DNA from: Xanthomonas floridensis
GTDB taxonomy: Bacteria; Pseudomonadota; Gammaproteobacteria; Xanthomonadales; Xanthomonadaceae
DNA length: 64,000 nucleotides
Direction: 5' to 3'
Assembly: GCF_001642575.1 (NCBI RefSeq)
Contig: NZ_LXNG01000034.1
Span: forward strand, 62,001-126,000
This document shows positions 1-9,852 of this stretch, piece after piece (positions within the stretch are counted from its first letter, which is position 1; each line of letters starts with the position of its first letter). The position numbers and the translations under genes were made by a program. The notes beneath the pieces are model-generated. The model was given only the letters and a program-made list of their open reading frames with translations, was not told where the DNA came from and searched no databases.

Positions 1-2
1 TC

Positions 3-584
3 ATCGCGCGCGTGCGGCGTATCCACGCGCACATCCGCGGCCATACCGCCGACGGCGTGCCTTACGATGCCAACGACCCTGCGCTGCTGACCTGGGTGCA
101 TGTCACCGAGGCCTATGGCTTCCTGCAGGGCTGCCGTCGCTACTGTCGCGACGTGCCGGCGGCCATTGCCGACCGCTACTACGACGAAGCACGGCGCGTG
201 GCCGAAGCGCTGGGCGCTAGCGAGGTGCCTGCCAGCGAGGCCCAGGTGGAGGCCTACTTCGCCTCGGTGCGCGGCGAACTCCGCATGGACGCCCGTTCCC
301 GCGAGGTACTCGACATCCTGACCGGCATCCAGTTGCCGGTGCCGGCGGCCGGCCTGTCACGCGGCGTGTTTCTCGGCGCCGGCGCGGCGCTGCTGCCCGA
401 CTGGGCCGGCGACATGCTCGGCCGCACCACCATCCAGCGCGCACAGGCGCGTGCATCCGCCCGGCTGCTGCGCGGCCTGTCGCCGTTGTTCCGCACCGCG
501 CTGCGCGATGGCCTGTCCGCGCGCGCATGCCGTCGCATGCAACTGCCGCCGGCCATGTTGCTGGAGTGGCCTGAGCGGTCGTGA
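3..584 (+). CDS. MpaB/DUF2236-family oxygenase, 5' end outside window
   Basis: The reading frame is already open at the left edge, so the N-terminus is missing and about 193 codons remain. The pattern of an R-x-x-H stretch, a tripeptide-rich 'DPALLTWVH' segment and the later helix 'GFLQGCRRY' resembles the DUF2236 (MpaB, latex-clearing-protein-like) family, putative haem oxygenases usually near 280-300 residues. What is here would be the C-terminal two thirds. The next gene is convergent and only 32 bp away. The substrate cannot be inferred. Family assignment rests on remembered motif similarity, not on a search. Confidence 0.7.
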   Translation: MARVRRIHAHIRGHTADGVPYDANDPALLTWVHVTEAYGFLQGCRRYCRDVPAAIADRYYDEARRVAEALGASEVPASEAQVEAYFASVRGELRMDARSREVLDILTGIQLPVPAAGLSRGVFLGAGAALLPDWAGDMLGRTTIQRAQARASARLLRGLSPLFRTALRDGLSARACRRMQLPPAMLLEWPERS

Positions 585-616
585 CGGTGGTGGATGGCGC
601 CTGCGGCAACCGTCCA

Positions 617-2722
617 CTACCAGATCTTGACCCGCTGCTCCGGTGCCAGATACAGCTGTTGATCTTGCTTCACATCGAAGGCCGGGTACCAGGCGTCCAG
701 GTTGCGCACCGTCTGTGCCCGGAAGCGTCCGGGTGCATGTACATCGGTGAGCACCGCATTACGCAACGCGGCGTCGCGGTATTTGCCGCGCCAGGCCTGC
801 GCGAAGCCGAGGAAAAAGCGCTGATCCGGGCTGAAGCCGTCGATGGTCTGTGGCTGCTTGCCCTGCAAGGACAACTGATAGGCGTCGTAAGCCGTGGCCA
901 GGCCGGCGACATCGGCGATGTTCTCGCCCAGGGTCAGCTTGCCATTGACCGATAGATCGTCGAACGGCTTGTAGGTGCCAAACTGCGCGGCAAGCGCATT
1001 GCCGGCGGCTTCGAACTTCTTCAGATCCTGTGGCGTCCACCAGTTATGGAGTTCGCCGTGCTCGTCGAACAGGGCGCCCATGTTGTCGAAGCTGTGGCTG
1101 ATCTCGTGGCCGATCACCGCACCGATGGCGCCGTAGTTCACGGCATCGTCGGCGGCCGGGTCGAAGAACGGCGGTTGCAGGATCGCGGCGGGGAAGATCA
1201 GCCGATTTTCCAGCGGTACGTTCAGCGCGTTGACTTCCTGCGGCAGCATGTACCACTCACGGTGATCGACGGCCTTGCCGAGCTTGGCAAGATTGCGGCG
1301 GTACTCGAACAGGCCGGCGCGTTCCACGTTGCCCAGCGCATCGTCGCGCCGCACATCCAGCGCACTGTAGTCGCGCCAGCTGTCAGGGTAGCCCACCGCC
1401 ACCGTCAATCCGGCGATCTTGGCCTTGGCGTGCTGCTTGGTTTGCGGTGTCATCCACTCCAGCGCATCGATGCGCTTGCCGAATGCGGCGATCAGGTTCT
1501 TGACCATCTCTTCGGCGCGCGCCTTGGTCTGCGCGCTGACGTATTTCTGCACGTAGCGCTTGCCTACCGCTTCGCCCAGTGCGGCGTTGGTGGCGTCGAT
1601 GCCGCGCTTCCAGCGCTGGCGCTGCTGCGGCGTGCCCTCCAGGGTGCTGCCGTAGAACGCGAAGCGCTCATCGGCAAACGCCTTTGACAGATACGGCGAG
1701 GCGCGATCGAGCGCGCGAAAACGCAGATAGTCCTTCCAGGTCTGCAGCGGTTCGGAGTGCACCAGCGCCGACAGCCCGCTGATCGCCTGTGGCTGCCATA
1801 CGATGAAATCCTGCTGTGCCTTGAGACCTGCGGCATCGAAGAACACGCCCCAGTCCAGGCCCGGTGCCTGTCGGGCAAAATCGGCCTGCTTCCAGGCGTT
1901 TGCACCGGCCTGGACGTTGTTGGTCTGCTCGGGGCTGGCATGCACGCGCGCCATCGCCGTTTCGAGCGCCAGGATGCGCTCGGCCCTGGCCTGTGCGTCG
2001 TCGATGCCGGCCAGCTCCAGCAGTTTGACGATATGCGCGCGGTAGGCATCGCGTAGCTGTGCCATGCGCCCGCCGTCCAGGTAGAAGCTGCGCTCGGGCA
2101 TGCCCAGGCCGCCCTGCACCAGATAGGGAACGTAGCGGCCGGGGTGGTGCAGATCCTGCGAGACCCACAGGCCGAACAGACGGTCGGTATGGAAATTGGT
2201 CGCGTTGAGCAGATCCACATCGGCGCGTAATTGCCCGCCCAGGGTGCGCGCCAGCGCCTGCTTGTCGTCCAGGTGTGCAATGGCATCCAGTTCCGGTTGG
2301 ACCGGATGCAGCCCCTTGGCCTCGATGCTGGCTTCGTCCATGTAGGCGGCGTAGTAATCGCCGATCTGCTTGTCTTCACCGGTGACGCGGTCGTTGGCGG
2401 CGGCGCCTTCGATGATGTCGCGGCTGTGGCGTTCGGTTTCGATGGCGATGCTGACGAAGCTATTGAAACTGGAGCGATCGCCGGGAATCTGGGTGTGCTT
2501 GACCCAGCCGCCATTGGCATAGCCGAAGAAGTCGTCGCCAGCGGCCACGCTACGGTCCATGCCTGCGGTATCGAAACCGAACTGGCCAAGCTTGGGTGCG
2601 CTGGGCGGCGGCGTGGCATGCGTGTCGCCCGCAGGCGCGGCGCCCTCGCGGTGGCACGCTGCAGTGCTCAGGGCCGCGGCAGCCATGGCAGCGATCAGGA
2701 CAGGGCGATGCAAAGAAGCCAT
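617..2722 (-). CDS. M13-family (PepO/neprilysin-like) zinc metallopeptidase lipoprotein
   Basis: A 701-residue secreted endopeptidase expected to cleave peptides in the periplasm or at the outer membrane. The ATG at 2722 gives a lipoprotein signal ending in 'LSTAAC'; the frame stays open upstream to 2932, but that extension has no signal character, so I rejected it. Zinc motif H539-E-I-S-H543 is followed 57 residues later by the third ligand in 'ENIAD' (E600), the M13 spacing. The C-terminus ends in a short hydrophobic 'KIW', like the terminal Trp motif of the family. Length matches bacterial M13 enzymes. It is a single gene, convergent with the DUF2236 gene and followed on its other side by a minus-strand glycosyltransferase. 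Natural substrate unknown. Confidence 0.93.
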   Translation of the reverse strand: MASLHRPVLIAAMAAAALSTAACHREGAAPAGDTHATPPPSAPKLGQFGFDTAGMDRSVAAGDDFFGYANGGWVKHTQIPGDRSSFNSFVSIAIETERHSRDIIEGAAANDRVTGEDKQIGDYYAAYMDEASIEAKGLHPVQPELDAIAHLDDKQALARTLGGQLRADVDLLNATNFHTDRLFGLWVSQDLHHPGRYVPYLVQGGLGMPERSFYLDGGRMAQLRDAYRAHIVKLLELAGIDDAQARAERILALETAMARVHASPEQTNNVQAGANAWKQADFARQAPGLDWGVFFDAAGLKAQQDFIVWQPQAISGLSALVHSEPLQTWKDYLRFRALDRASPYLSKAFADERFAFYGSTLEGTPQQRQRWKRGIDATNAALGEAVGKRYVQKYVSAQTKARAEEMVKNLIAAFGKRIDALEWMTPQTKQHAKAKIAGLTVAVGYPDSWRDYSALDVRRDDALGNVERAGLFEYRRNLAKLGKAVDHREWYMLPQEVNALNVPLENRLIFPAAILQPPFFDPAADDAVNYGAIGAVIGHEISHSFDNMGALFDEHGELHNWWTPQDLKKFEAAGNALAAQFGTYKPFDDLSVNGKLTLGENIADVAGLATAYDAYQLSLQGKQPQTIDGFSPDQRFFLGFAQAWRGKYRDAALRNAVLTDVHAPGRFRAQTVRNLDAWYPAFDVKQDQQLYLAPEQRVKIW

Positions 2723-2834
2723 GCGGTGCAACTCGAAACCGTAACAAGAACGGCAGTGTAAGTGGCCTGCGGTGCCACGTCCCGATTCGAGGGCAGGCAC
2801 CGGTGCGAGATCGCCGGCCATGGACACGCCCGGT

Positions 2835-3530
2835 TCAGCGCCGCCGCTGGTACCAGAAGCCCAGCGCGTCCCGGGTCTGCAGCATGCGTCGCCCGCGCCA
2901 CAGAAAGCGCCACAGCAAACCCAGATGCTCACGCTTGGAAAAACTGCGCAATTTGCGGTCCGAGGTATGCACGGTCTGGCGCAGGATCACGAAGCGTCCG
3001 CAGCGCGCCAGTGCGCGACTCAAGGCCACATCTTCGCCGGCGTAATAGCGTGTATCGAAGCCGCCCGCACTGATGAAGGCCACGCGGGTGCAGAACAGAA
3101 AGCACCCTGGCGCGATGCCGGCAATGCGGAACAGCCAGCCGAAGATGGCTTGCGCAGTGCGTTCGAACCAGACGCGTTCGCCATGCAGGTGGACCTGCGC
3201 GCCGCCACCCACCGCGCCAGCATCCAGCGCCTGCAGCGCTGCGCCAACCACCTGCGGGTTGACCTGGGTGTCGGCATCCAGAAACAGCAGGCGCTCGCCG
3301 TGCGCGGCCTGCGCGCCTGCGTTGCGGGTGGCGGCGATATGCCGCAGCTGCACTTCCAGTACCTGTGCACCGGTGGCGCGTGCGATGGCGGCGGTCTCGT
3401 CGTCGCAGGCATCGGCCACCACGATCACTTCGTAGTCCAGCTGCATTGCCTGCGCGCAGGCATGCAGGCAGTGCAAGGTTTCGCCGATCAGGGCGGCCTC
3501 GTTATGGGCGGGGATGATGAAGGACAGCAT
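2835..3530 (-). CDS. Family 2 glycosyltransferase
   Basis: A 231-residue GT-A fold enzyme. The ATG at 3530 places the typical 'FIIPAHNE' start of GT2 domains at the N-terminus; the longer frame to 3602 adds residues with no family similarity. Visible are the nucleotide-sugar pocket 'VVADACDD', the metal-binding D-x-D in 'LDADTQ', and the acceptor-side 'GEDVAL' motif. There are no clear membrane spans, so it is likely a soluble or peripheral enzyme. It resembles the small GT2 proteins sometimes found with carotenoid, hopanoid or lipid pathways, but no such genes flank it here, so donor and acceptor are unknown. Confidence 0.88.
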   Translation of the reverse strand: MLSFIIPAHNEAALIGETLHCLHACAQAMQLDYEVIVVADACDDETAAIARATGAQVLEVQLRHIAATRNAGAQAAHGERLLFLDADTQVNPQVVGAALQALDAGAVGGGAQVHLHGERVWFERTAQAIFGWLFRIAGIAPGCFLFCTRVAFISAGGFDTRYYAGEDVALSRALARCGRFVILRQTVHTSDRKLRSFSKREHLGLLWRFLWRGRRMLQTRDALGFWYQRRR

Positions 3531-3774
3531 GGCTGCGGCCCGTGGAAAGATGGCGGTCAGTGTGAGGGCGGCGGCGATGCGGTGGTGTGAGTGAGTGGCC
3601 ACCGTGCTGATCCGCTACCGCGATGTGGGCCGGACCCGGTTGGATGGTGCAGCGCCTGCCATAGGTAGACCGGCTGCAAGGCCTGACGCTCGACTTGCTG
3701 CAAATCACTATCTCCAACCGATTACACAGGCCCGACCGCATGGCCGCCGCGACGAGGCGGCCATGCGGTGGTTC

Positions 3775-4770
<996 letters not shown>

Positions 4771-5370
4771 GAGGGGGAGGGCTCCGTGCAGCAGGGTAGG
4801 CGGGCAGGGTGGTGGGGTGTGCGTTAGCGCGATGTGGTTCGACTGCTAAGGCATGAAGGTATCGCGGGGTCGTGGTGAAGAACTGATTGGTGCCTGAGTC
4901 AGGTTGCTTCCGGATTCGACAGTCGCCGGGGCAAACCGCACACATACGCGCCGACGGCCGCGCATGCTGATTTCCGTGTGGAGGTCGCTGTCACCGCGTG
5001 CGGGCAGGCACGTGCACAGGAGAATCATGGAACGAAGAATGCCGCAGCCCTGACCGCATCGCCGCGCGTGGGCAGTGAGAACGACGCTGCAAGCGGCACT
5101 CAGGACAAGGTCAGGTCGATGGCAAGTTCAGTAGTCACCGGCCCGCAGCAACCGTCGAAGCCAAGCGCCTCATCAACCGCAGCCGCGCGCGGTGTGAATC
5201 GCGGCCAGCCCATCGCCGGTGGTCTGCAGGCCGCCATGTCGTGCCAAGGCTATCGATTCTCCGCACCGACAAGCTTGCGCGCTCGCCCCAACCACGCAAC
5301 CCGCAGGTGAGCACCACCTGCGCGCATCCGCCTGCGCCAAGGCAGGCAGACACGCGCAGCTGCCGCTGGC
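4771..5370. other. Non-coding interval between reductase genes
   Basis: About 600 bp. Short frames exist on both strands, for example one of 110 codons at 4978-5310, but none has a recognisable domain, signal peptide or convincing ribosome site. I see no strong terminator or repeat. It probably holds the promoter of the aldo/keto reductase and the 3' region of the flavodoxin gene. Confidence 0.5.
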
Positions 5371-5940
5371 TCAACTGCTGAGCTTGTTGGCGAATTCGGC
5401 AACGCGCTTGCCGAACAGCCGGGCAGTTTCCAGATCGCCTGCGCGCGGCGCCTCGTCCGGCGAGGCGTCCGATGGCGAAATGGCCAGCGCACCGCCCCAA
5501 CCGCCGGTCCAGTTCACGTCCTGCGGCCCATGCGCCTTGGTGTTGGACGGCGGCAGACCGGTGCCGACCCAGACCTGCCCGTGTTGCTGGGACAGCGTCC
5601 ACAGGTACTGGATGGTGGCGTACTTGTCGCCATTCGCCGAGGCGGAGTTGGTAAAGCCGGCCGCGACCTTGTCCTTCCACGCCTGCGCAAACCACGGCTT
5701 GGAACTGTCGTCGGCAAATTTCTTGAACTGCCATGCCGGGCCGCCCATGTAGGTAGGGCTGCCATAGATGATGGCGTCGGCGGCAGCGATGGCTTCCCAC
5801 GCACCGTCGGGCAGGTTGCCATCCTGGCCGATGCGGTACAGCGTCGCCTCGCCCACACTGGCGGCGCCTGCATGCACGGCTTCCGCCTGTTTTGCGGTAT
5901 GGCCGTAGCCGCTGAAGTACACGATGGCGATCTTGCTCAT
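5371..5940 (-). CDS. Flavodoxin-like NAD(P)H:quinone reductase (WrbA-related)
   Basis: A 189-residue flavodoxin-fold protein. ATG 5940 starts 'SKIAIVYFSGYGHT', the FMN phosphate-binding loop of WrbA-like proteins; 'YGSPTYMGG' forms the flavin-contacting loop near the middle, and the 'GGWGGA' segment the third loop. It is expected to bind FMN and reduce quinones or similar acceptors with two electrons. It follows the LysR gene on the same strand after 96 bp, and the other side of that regulator has DoxX and a ring-opening dioxygenase, so it may belong to the same aromatic/quinone response (inference). The open frame upstream to 6012 is not supported. Confidence 0.88.
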   Translation of the reverse strand: MSKIAIVYFSGYGHTAKQAEAVHAGAASVGEATLYRIGQDGNLPDGAWEAIAAADAIIYGSPTYMGGPAWQFKKFADDSSKPWFAQAWKDKVAAGFTNSASANGDKYATIQYLWTLSQQHGQVWVGTGLPPSNTKAHGPQDVNWTGGWGGALAISPSDASPDEAPRAGDLETARLFGKRVAEFANKLSS

Positions 5941-6036
5941 GGACGCTCCTGTTGAACAAAGGGGGGGCCCGATTGTGAGCACACCAGCCGCGACAGGAAA
6001 ATGACCGCGCACGGGACGAACTGTTGTCGGAGCCGT

Positions 6037-6933
6037 TCAGCCGGGCGCCGGGTCGGCCAGGCACTCGATCAGGTAGTCGATGAAGCTGCGAACCTTCGGT
6101 GCCAGGTGGTTGCGGCTGGCGTACACGGCGAAGATCCCGACGCCGGCAAGTTCGTACTCGGGAAGAATGCGTTGCAGGCGGCCGCTGGCCAGATGCGCAT
6201 CGGCCAGGAAATCCGGCTGGATCACGATGCCCTGGCCGGCCAGCGCCGCCGCATTGAGCACATGGCCGTTGTTGGCGCGCAGCCCGCCGTGGACGCGCAC
6301 GGCGACATCGCCGTCCGGCCCGTGAAAGCGCACGTCGTCGCCGCTCGGCGAGTAGTGGTAGAGCAGGCATTCGTGGCCGGCCAGATCCGACGGGTGCTTC
6401 GGAGTGCCGGCGCGTGCCAGATAGGCAGGCGCTGCGCATGCCAGCAACCTGGCCTTGCCCAGTTGCCGCGCGATCAGCATCGGCGCCGGCTGGCGGGTGA
6501 TGCGGATGGCGACATCGAAGCCTTCTTCGACCATGTCGACCAGGCGATCTGACAGCGACAGGTCCAGTTCCACCTGTGGATAACGGGTGCGAAAGCCGGG
6601 CAGCAACGCGCCCAGGCGCTCGATCCCGTAGCTCACCGGCGCATTGACCCGCAGGACACCGGACGGCTCCAGCGCCTGTGCGCCAATGGTGGCTTCCAGG
6701 TCGTCCAGGTCAGCCAGCAACTGCAGGCAGCGCTGGTAGTAGGCGGTGCCGGCGCTGGTGAGGCTGACCCGGCGCGTGGTGCGGTTGAGCAGGCGGGTGC
6801 CCAGCCGTTGTTCAAGCGCGGCAACCTGCCGGGTGACGCTGGCGGTGGAGCGATCCAGCGCGTCGGCGGCGGCGCTGAAGCCGCTGCGCTCGGCCACGGC
6901 GGTAAATACACGCATCGCATCCAGGGTATCCAT
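6037..6933 (-). CDS. LysR-family transcriptional regulator
   Basis: 298 residues, the standard LTTR length. The N-terminal winged HTH ('MRVFTAVAERSGFSAAADAL', then 'VTRQVAALEQRLGTRLL') is followed by a substrate-binding domain with 'GVLRVNAP' at its beginning, as in the CrgA/DsdC-like group common in proteobacteria. It is divergent from the DoxX gene, with 105 bp of AT-rich DNA between them carrying an inverted repeat of the T-N11-A kind. That places DoxX and the YgiD-type dioxygenase as likely targets, with autoregulation. The inducer is unknown; an aromatic or quinone compound is an inference from the neighbours. Confidence 0.95.
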   Translation of the reverse strand: MDTLDAMRVFTAVAERSGFSAAADALDRSTASVTRQVAALEQRLGTRLLNRTTRRVSLTSAGTAYYQRCLQLLADLDDLEATIGAQALEPSGVLRVNAPVSYGIERLGALLPGFRTRYPQVELDLSLSDRLVDMVEEGFDVAIRITRQPAPMLIARQLGKARLLACAAPAYLARAGTPKHPSDLAGHECLLYHYSPSGDDVRFHGPDGDVAVRVHGGLRANNGHVLNAAALAGQGIVIQPDFLADAHLASGRLQRILPEYELAGVGIFAVYASRNHLAPKVRSFIDYLIECLADPAPG

Positions 6934-7038
6934 GGGCGTCTGATTGTTGCCTTCGTTGCAATAAAATATCTGAATTAAACGTATTTATCAGAAATTTGTA
7001 GGTAATACGCTAGGGCGGTCCTCAACGGAGCGCCCGTC
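6934..7038. promoter_or_regulatory. Divergent LysR/DoxX control region
   Basis: Unusually AT-rich for this genome. TCTGA at 6969-6973 and TCAGA at 6988-6992 form an inverted repeat with a 14-bp centre, the layout of a LysR-type operator. A TAATAC hexamer near 7003-7008 could serve as the -10 of the DoxX gene. No binding data exist here; this is read from symmetry and position only. Confidence 0.5.
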
Positions 7039-7449
7039 ATGCCCACTTCGCGTGTCCTGCCCGGTACAGCTGCCCACGGCGCGGCGCTCTTGCGCATCAG
7101 TCTGGGCGCCCTGTTCCTGATCCACGGCTTGACCAAACTGCTGGTGTTCACACCGGCCGGCACCGTGGCCTATTTCCACTCGCTGGGCCTGCCGGCCGCA
7201 GTGGCCTACATCAGCATGGCGCTGGAACTTGGCCTGGGTGTGTCGTTTCTGTTGGGAATCCAGGCGCGCTGGGCGGCACTGCTGGGTGTGCCACTGCTGC
7301 TGGGCACCATCGTCAGCGTGCATGGCGCCAATGGGTTCGGCTTCTCCAACCCGGGCGGCGGCTGGGAATACCCGGCGCTGTGGGCGGTGTTGCTGATCGT
7401 GCAGGCATTGCTGGGCGATGGCGCGTTTGCGCTGAAGCCAGCGCGCTGA
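7039..7449 (+). CDS. DoxX-family membrane protein
   Basis: 136 residues with four hydrophobic helices, the first with the DoxX signature 'LRISLGALFLIHGLTKL' and the last near 110-128. Family members (MhqP/CatD, YqjF, YphA) are small inner membrane proteins linked to quinone, thiol or catechol stress. The ATG at 7039 lies just after the divergent promoter region with LysR. The dioxygenase begins 28 bp downstream on the same strand with 'AAGGAG' in front of it, so the two are co-transcribed. The biochemical role of DoxX proteins is not settled. Confidence 0.9.
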   Translation: MPTSRVLPGTAAHGAALLRISLGALFLIHGLTKLLVFTPAGTVAYFHSLGLPAAVAYISMALELGLGVSFLLGIQARWAALLGVPLLLGTIVSVHGANGFGFSNPGGGWEYPALWAVLLIVQALLGDGAFALKPAR

Positions 7450-7477
7450 CCCCTGTCACTTTTTCAAGGAGCCTTGC

Positions 7478-8284
7478 ATGCACCGCCTGCCATCGCTGTA
7501 CATCTCGCACGGATCGCCGATGACTGCCCTGCAGCCGGGGCAGGTAGGGCCGCGTCTGACGGAGCTGCGTGAGCTGCTGCCGCGGCCACGCGCCATCGTC
7601 GTGGCAAGCGCGCATTGGCTGGGGCGCCGCCCACTGGTCAGTGGCGCGGCGCGGCCTGGCACCATCCATGACTTCGGCGGCTTTCCTGCGCCGCTATACG
7701 AGCTGAGCTATCCGGCACCTGGCGATCCTGCACTGGCGCAGCAAATTGCGCGGCGGCTGGAGCGGGCCGGGCTGCATCCGCAGCTGGATCCGCAGCGGGG
7801 CTTCGACCATGGCGTGTGGGTGCCGTTGCGGCTGCTGTATCCGGCGGCGGAGATTCCGGTGGTATCGCTGTCGATCCAGCCAGAACTTGGCCCGGCCCAT
7901 CAGTTCGCTCTGGGGCGCGCGCTGGCGCCGCTGCGCGAGGAGGGGGTGTTGGTGATCGGCTCCGGTAGCATGACCCACAACCTGCATGACTTCCGCCACG
8001 GTTACAGCACCGAGCGTGAAGCGCCGTACGTGCGGCCCTTCATCGACTGGACCGAGCGCAAGCTGCTGGACGACGACATCCCGGCGTTGCTCGACTACCG
8101 TCGCCAGGCACCGTTTGCTGCGCGGGCGCATCCCAGCGACGAGCACCTGCTGCCGCTGTATGTGGCGATGGGCGCCGCCGGGAGCGACCAACTCGGCGCA
8201 CAGCGTATCGATGCCGGTATCGACCAGGGCTTTCTGGCCATGGACCTCTACCGCTTCGACGGTGACACTGCGCTGGCCGCCTGA
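7478..8284 (+). CDS. YgiD/DODA-type extradiol ring-cleavage dioxygenase
   Basis: 268 residues of the class III LigB-like fold, the usual size for the 4,5-DOPA dioxygenase/YgiD group. The metal site is visible as 'YISHGSP' near the N-terminus (His 10), 'VASAHWL' (His about 46), a histidine in 'DHGVWVPL', and the catalytic 'SGSMTHNLHDF'-type segment in the second half. It opens catechol-type rings between or next to hydroxyl carbons; the actual substrate is not shown. A strong AAGGAG ribosome site precedes the ATG. With DoxX and the LysR regulator it forms a compact aromatic-response unit. Confidence 0.93.
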   Translation: MHRLPSLYISHGSPMTALQPGQVGPRLTELRELLPRPRAIVVASAHWLGRRPLVSGAARPGTIHDFGGFPAPLYELSYPAPGDPALAQQIARRLERAGLHPQLDPQRGFDHGVWVPLRLLYPAAEIPVVSLSIQPELGPAHQFALGRALAPLREEGVLVIGSGSMTHNLHDFRHGYSTEREAPYVRPFIDWTERKLLDDDIPALLDYRRQAPFAARAHPSDEHLLPLYVAMGAAGSDQLGAQRIDAGIDQGFLAMDLYRFDGDTALAA

Positions 8285-8296
8285 GCCGACACGCAT

Positions 8297-8323
8297 CGGG
8301 TGCAGCCGTGGCGGCTGCACCCG
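8297..8323 (+). terminator. Strong hairpin after the dioxygenase gene
   Basis: A perfect 12-bp stem (8297-8308 with 8312-8323) closes a 3-nt loop 13 bp after the stop codon. No U-tract follows, so it may act as an mRNA-stabilising hairpin or an imperfect terminator rather than a classical intrinsic terminator. Confidence 0.6.
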
Positions 8324-8397
8324 CATGCTCTGAAGCATTCACGATCAGCTGCATCGCAGTCTCATAGGCTGAGACGCCCAGGTTGCATGCTGCCCGC

Positions 8398-9642
8398 GTG
8401 AAAATCCTCGACAAGCTCGCCGTCCTCGCCGACGCTGCCAAATACGACGCGTCCTGTGCCTCCAGTGGCGCCAACAAGCGCAATTCGCTGGGCACCGGCG
8501 GTATCGGCAGTACCGAGGGCATGGGCATTTGTCACTCGTATACGCCCGATGGCCGGTGCGTGTCGTTGTTGAAGATCCTGCTGACCAATTTTTGCGTGTT
8601 CGACTGCGCCTATTGCGTCAACCGCGTGTCCAGCAATGTGCGCCGCGCGCGCTTCACGCCGGAAGAAGTGGTCACGCTGACGCTGGATTTCTACAAGCGC
8701 AATTACATCGAAGGCCTGTTCCTGTCCAGCGGCATCATCCGCAACTCCGACTACACCATGGAGCAGCTGGTGGAAGTGGCGCGGCAGTTGCGCGAAGAGC
8801 ATCACTTCGCCGGCTATATTCATCTCAAGACCATTCCCGATGCCGCGCCGGACCTGTTGGCCGCGGCCGGCCGCTATGCGGACCGCCTGAGCATCAATGT
8901 GGAACTGCCCACCGAGCAGGGCCTGACGCAACTGGCGCCAGAAAAAAGCGTGGGCGGCATCCGCTCGGCCATGGGCGAGCTGCGCTGGCGCATCGAGGAA
9001 AACCAGCTCGAGCGCAAGGCCGAAACCGTGCGTCGTGCCAAGCCGCCGCGGTTTGCGCCGGCCGGGCAGAGCACGCAGATGATCGTTGGCGCCGACGATG
9101 CCAACGACCGCAGCATCCTGGACACCAGCCACAATCTCTACGGCAATTACCGCATGCGCCGGGTCTATTACTCGGCCTTCAGCCCGATTCCGGATGCCTC
9201 CTCCAAGCTGCCGCTGCAGGCGCCGCCGCTACAGCGCGAGCATCGGTTGTACCAGGCCGACTGGTTGCTGCGGTTCTACGAGTTCAGCGTGGAAGAGATC
9301 GCGCCGGCGCAGTCCAGCGGCATGCTGGATCTGGACGTGGATCCGAAGCTTGCCTGGGCGTTGCGCAATCCGGAGCGGTTTCCGGTGGATCTGAATGTGG
9401 CGCCGCGCGAGATGCTGCTGCGGGTGCCGGGCCTGGGCACCCGCAATGTGGAGCGGCTGCTGTTGTCGCGCCGGCATGCGCGCCTGCGCGTGGGCGATCT
9501 GGCGCGGTTGCGGGTGCCGATGAAGAAGCTGCTGCCGTTCGTGAGTGTGCTGGATCACCATCCGCGGCAACGCCTGGATGATCCGGTGCGGTTGCGGGCG
9601 CAGTTGGCGCCTGCGCCTCGGCAGGCGGGGTTGTTTGATTGA
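8398..9642 (+). CDS. UdgX-linked putative DNA modification/repair radical SAM protein
   Basis: 414 residues counted from GTG 8398, which gives the family start 'MKILDKLAVLADAAKYDASC'; a TTG at 8383 is less likely. The radical SAM cluster motif is C66-x3-C70-x2-C73 in 'NFCVFDCAYC'. A 'FLSSGI' strand-loop and the long partial TIM barrel follow. The C-terminal part (about 320-385) reads as a helix-hairpin-helix: 'VPGLGTRNVERLL' then 'LARLRVPMKKLLPF', a nonspecific DNA-binding module. This matches the family annotated as 'putative DNA modification/repair radical SAM protein', which is co-inherited with UdgX. Its reaction is, as far as I know, unproven. The DUF4130-UdgX gene follows 597 bp later on the same strand. 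Confidence 0.92.
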   Translation: MKILDKLAVLADAAKYDASCASSGANKRNSLGTGGIGSTEGMGICHSYTPDGRCVSLLKILLTNFCVFDCAYCVNRVSSNVRRARFTPEEVVTLTLDFYKRNYIEGLFLSSGIIRNSDYTMEQLVEVARQLREEHHFAGYIHLKTIPDAAPDLLAAAGRYADRLSINVELPTEQGLTQLAPEKSVGGIRSAMGELRWRIEENQLERKAETVRRAKPPRFAPAGQSTQMIVGADDANDRSILDTSHNLYGNYRMRRVYYSAFSPIPDASSKLPLQAPPLQREHRLYQADWLLRFYEFSVEEIAPAQSSGMLDLDVDPKLAWALRNPERFPVDLNVAPREMLLRVPGLGTRNVERLLLSRRHARLRVGDLARLRVPMKKLLPFVSVLDHHPRQRLDDPVRLRAQLAPAPRQAGLFD

Positions 9643-9716
9643 GGTGTGGGCGGGATGAGTGTGCGATGTGCGTGTGATGGTTGCTGCGGTTGAAGGGAGT
9701 GGGTGCGGAGCGCAAC

Positions 9717-9807
9717 AAGTGCAGGGCACAGCGAGTGCAGGGCACAGCAGGTGCAAGGCACAGCAGGTGCAGGGCACAGCAGGTGCAGGGCACAGCAAGT
9801 GCAGGGC
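9717..9807. repeat. 16-bp tandem array, about 5.7 copies
   Basis: The unit AGGTGCAGGGCACAGC repeats at 9717, 9733, 9749, 9765, 9781 and partially at 9797, with one or two substitutions per copy. Because 16 is not a multiple of 3, the array reads through all frames every 48 bp, which creates false Cys/Leu-rich frames on the minus strand. Confidence 0.95.
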
Positions 9808-9826
9808 TTTCGCGCCTGCGGCGCGA

Positions 9827-9852
9827 GTGACTTTTGTCTTGGCAAAAGTCAC
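9827..9852. repeat. Perfect 10-bp hairpin in dispersed element
   Basis: GTGACTTTTG at 9827-9836 pairs with CAAAAGTCAC at 9843-9852 around a 6-nt loop. A second hairpin follows at 9877-9884/9992 region start, with CCGGTGCG (9877-9884) and CGCACCGG (9892-9899). Blocks of this kind recur in xanthomonad intergenic DNA from memory; here it could also act as the end of the radical SAM transcript. Confidence 0.7.
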
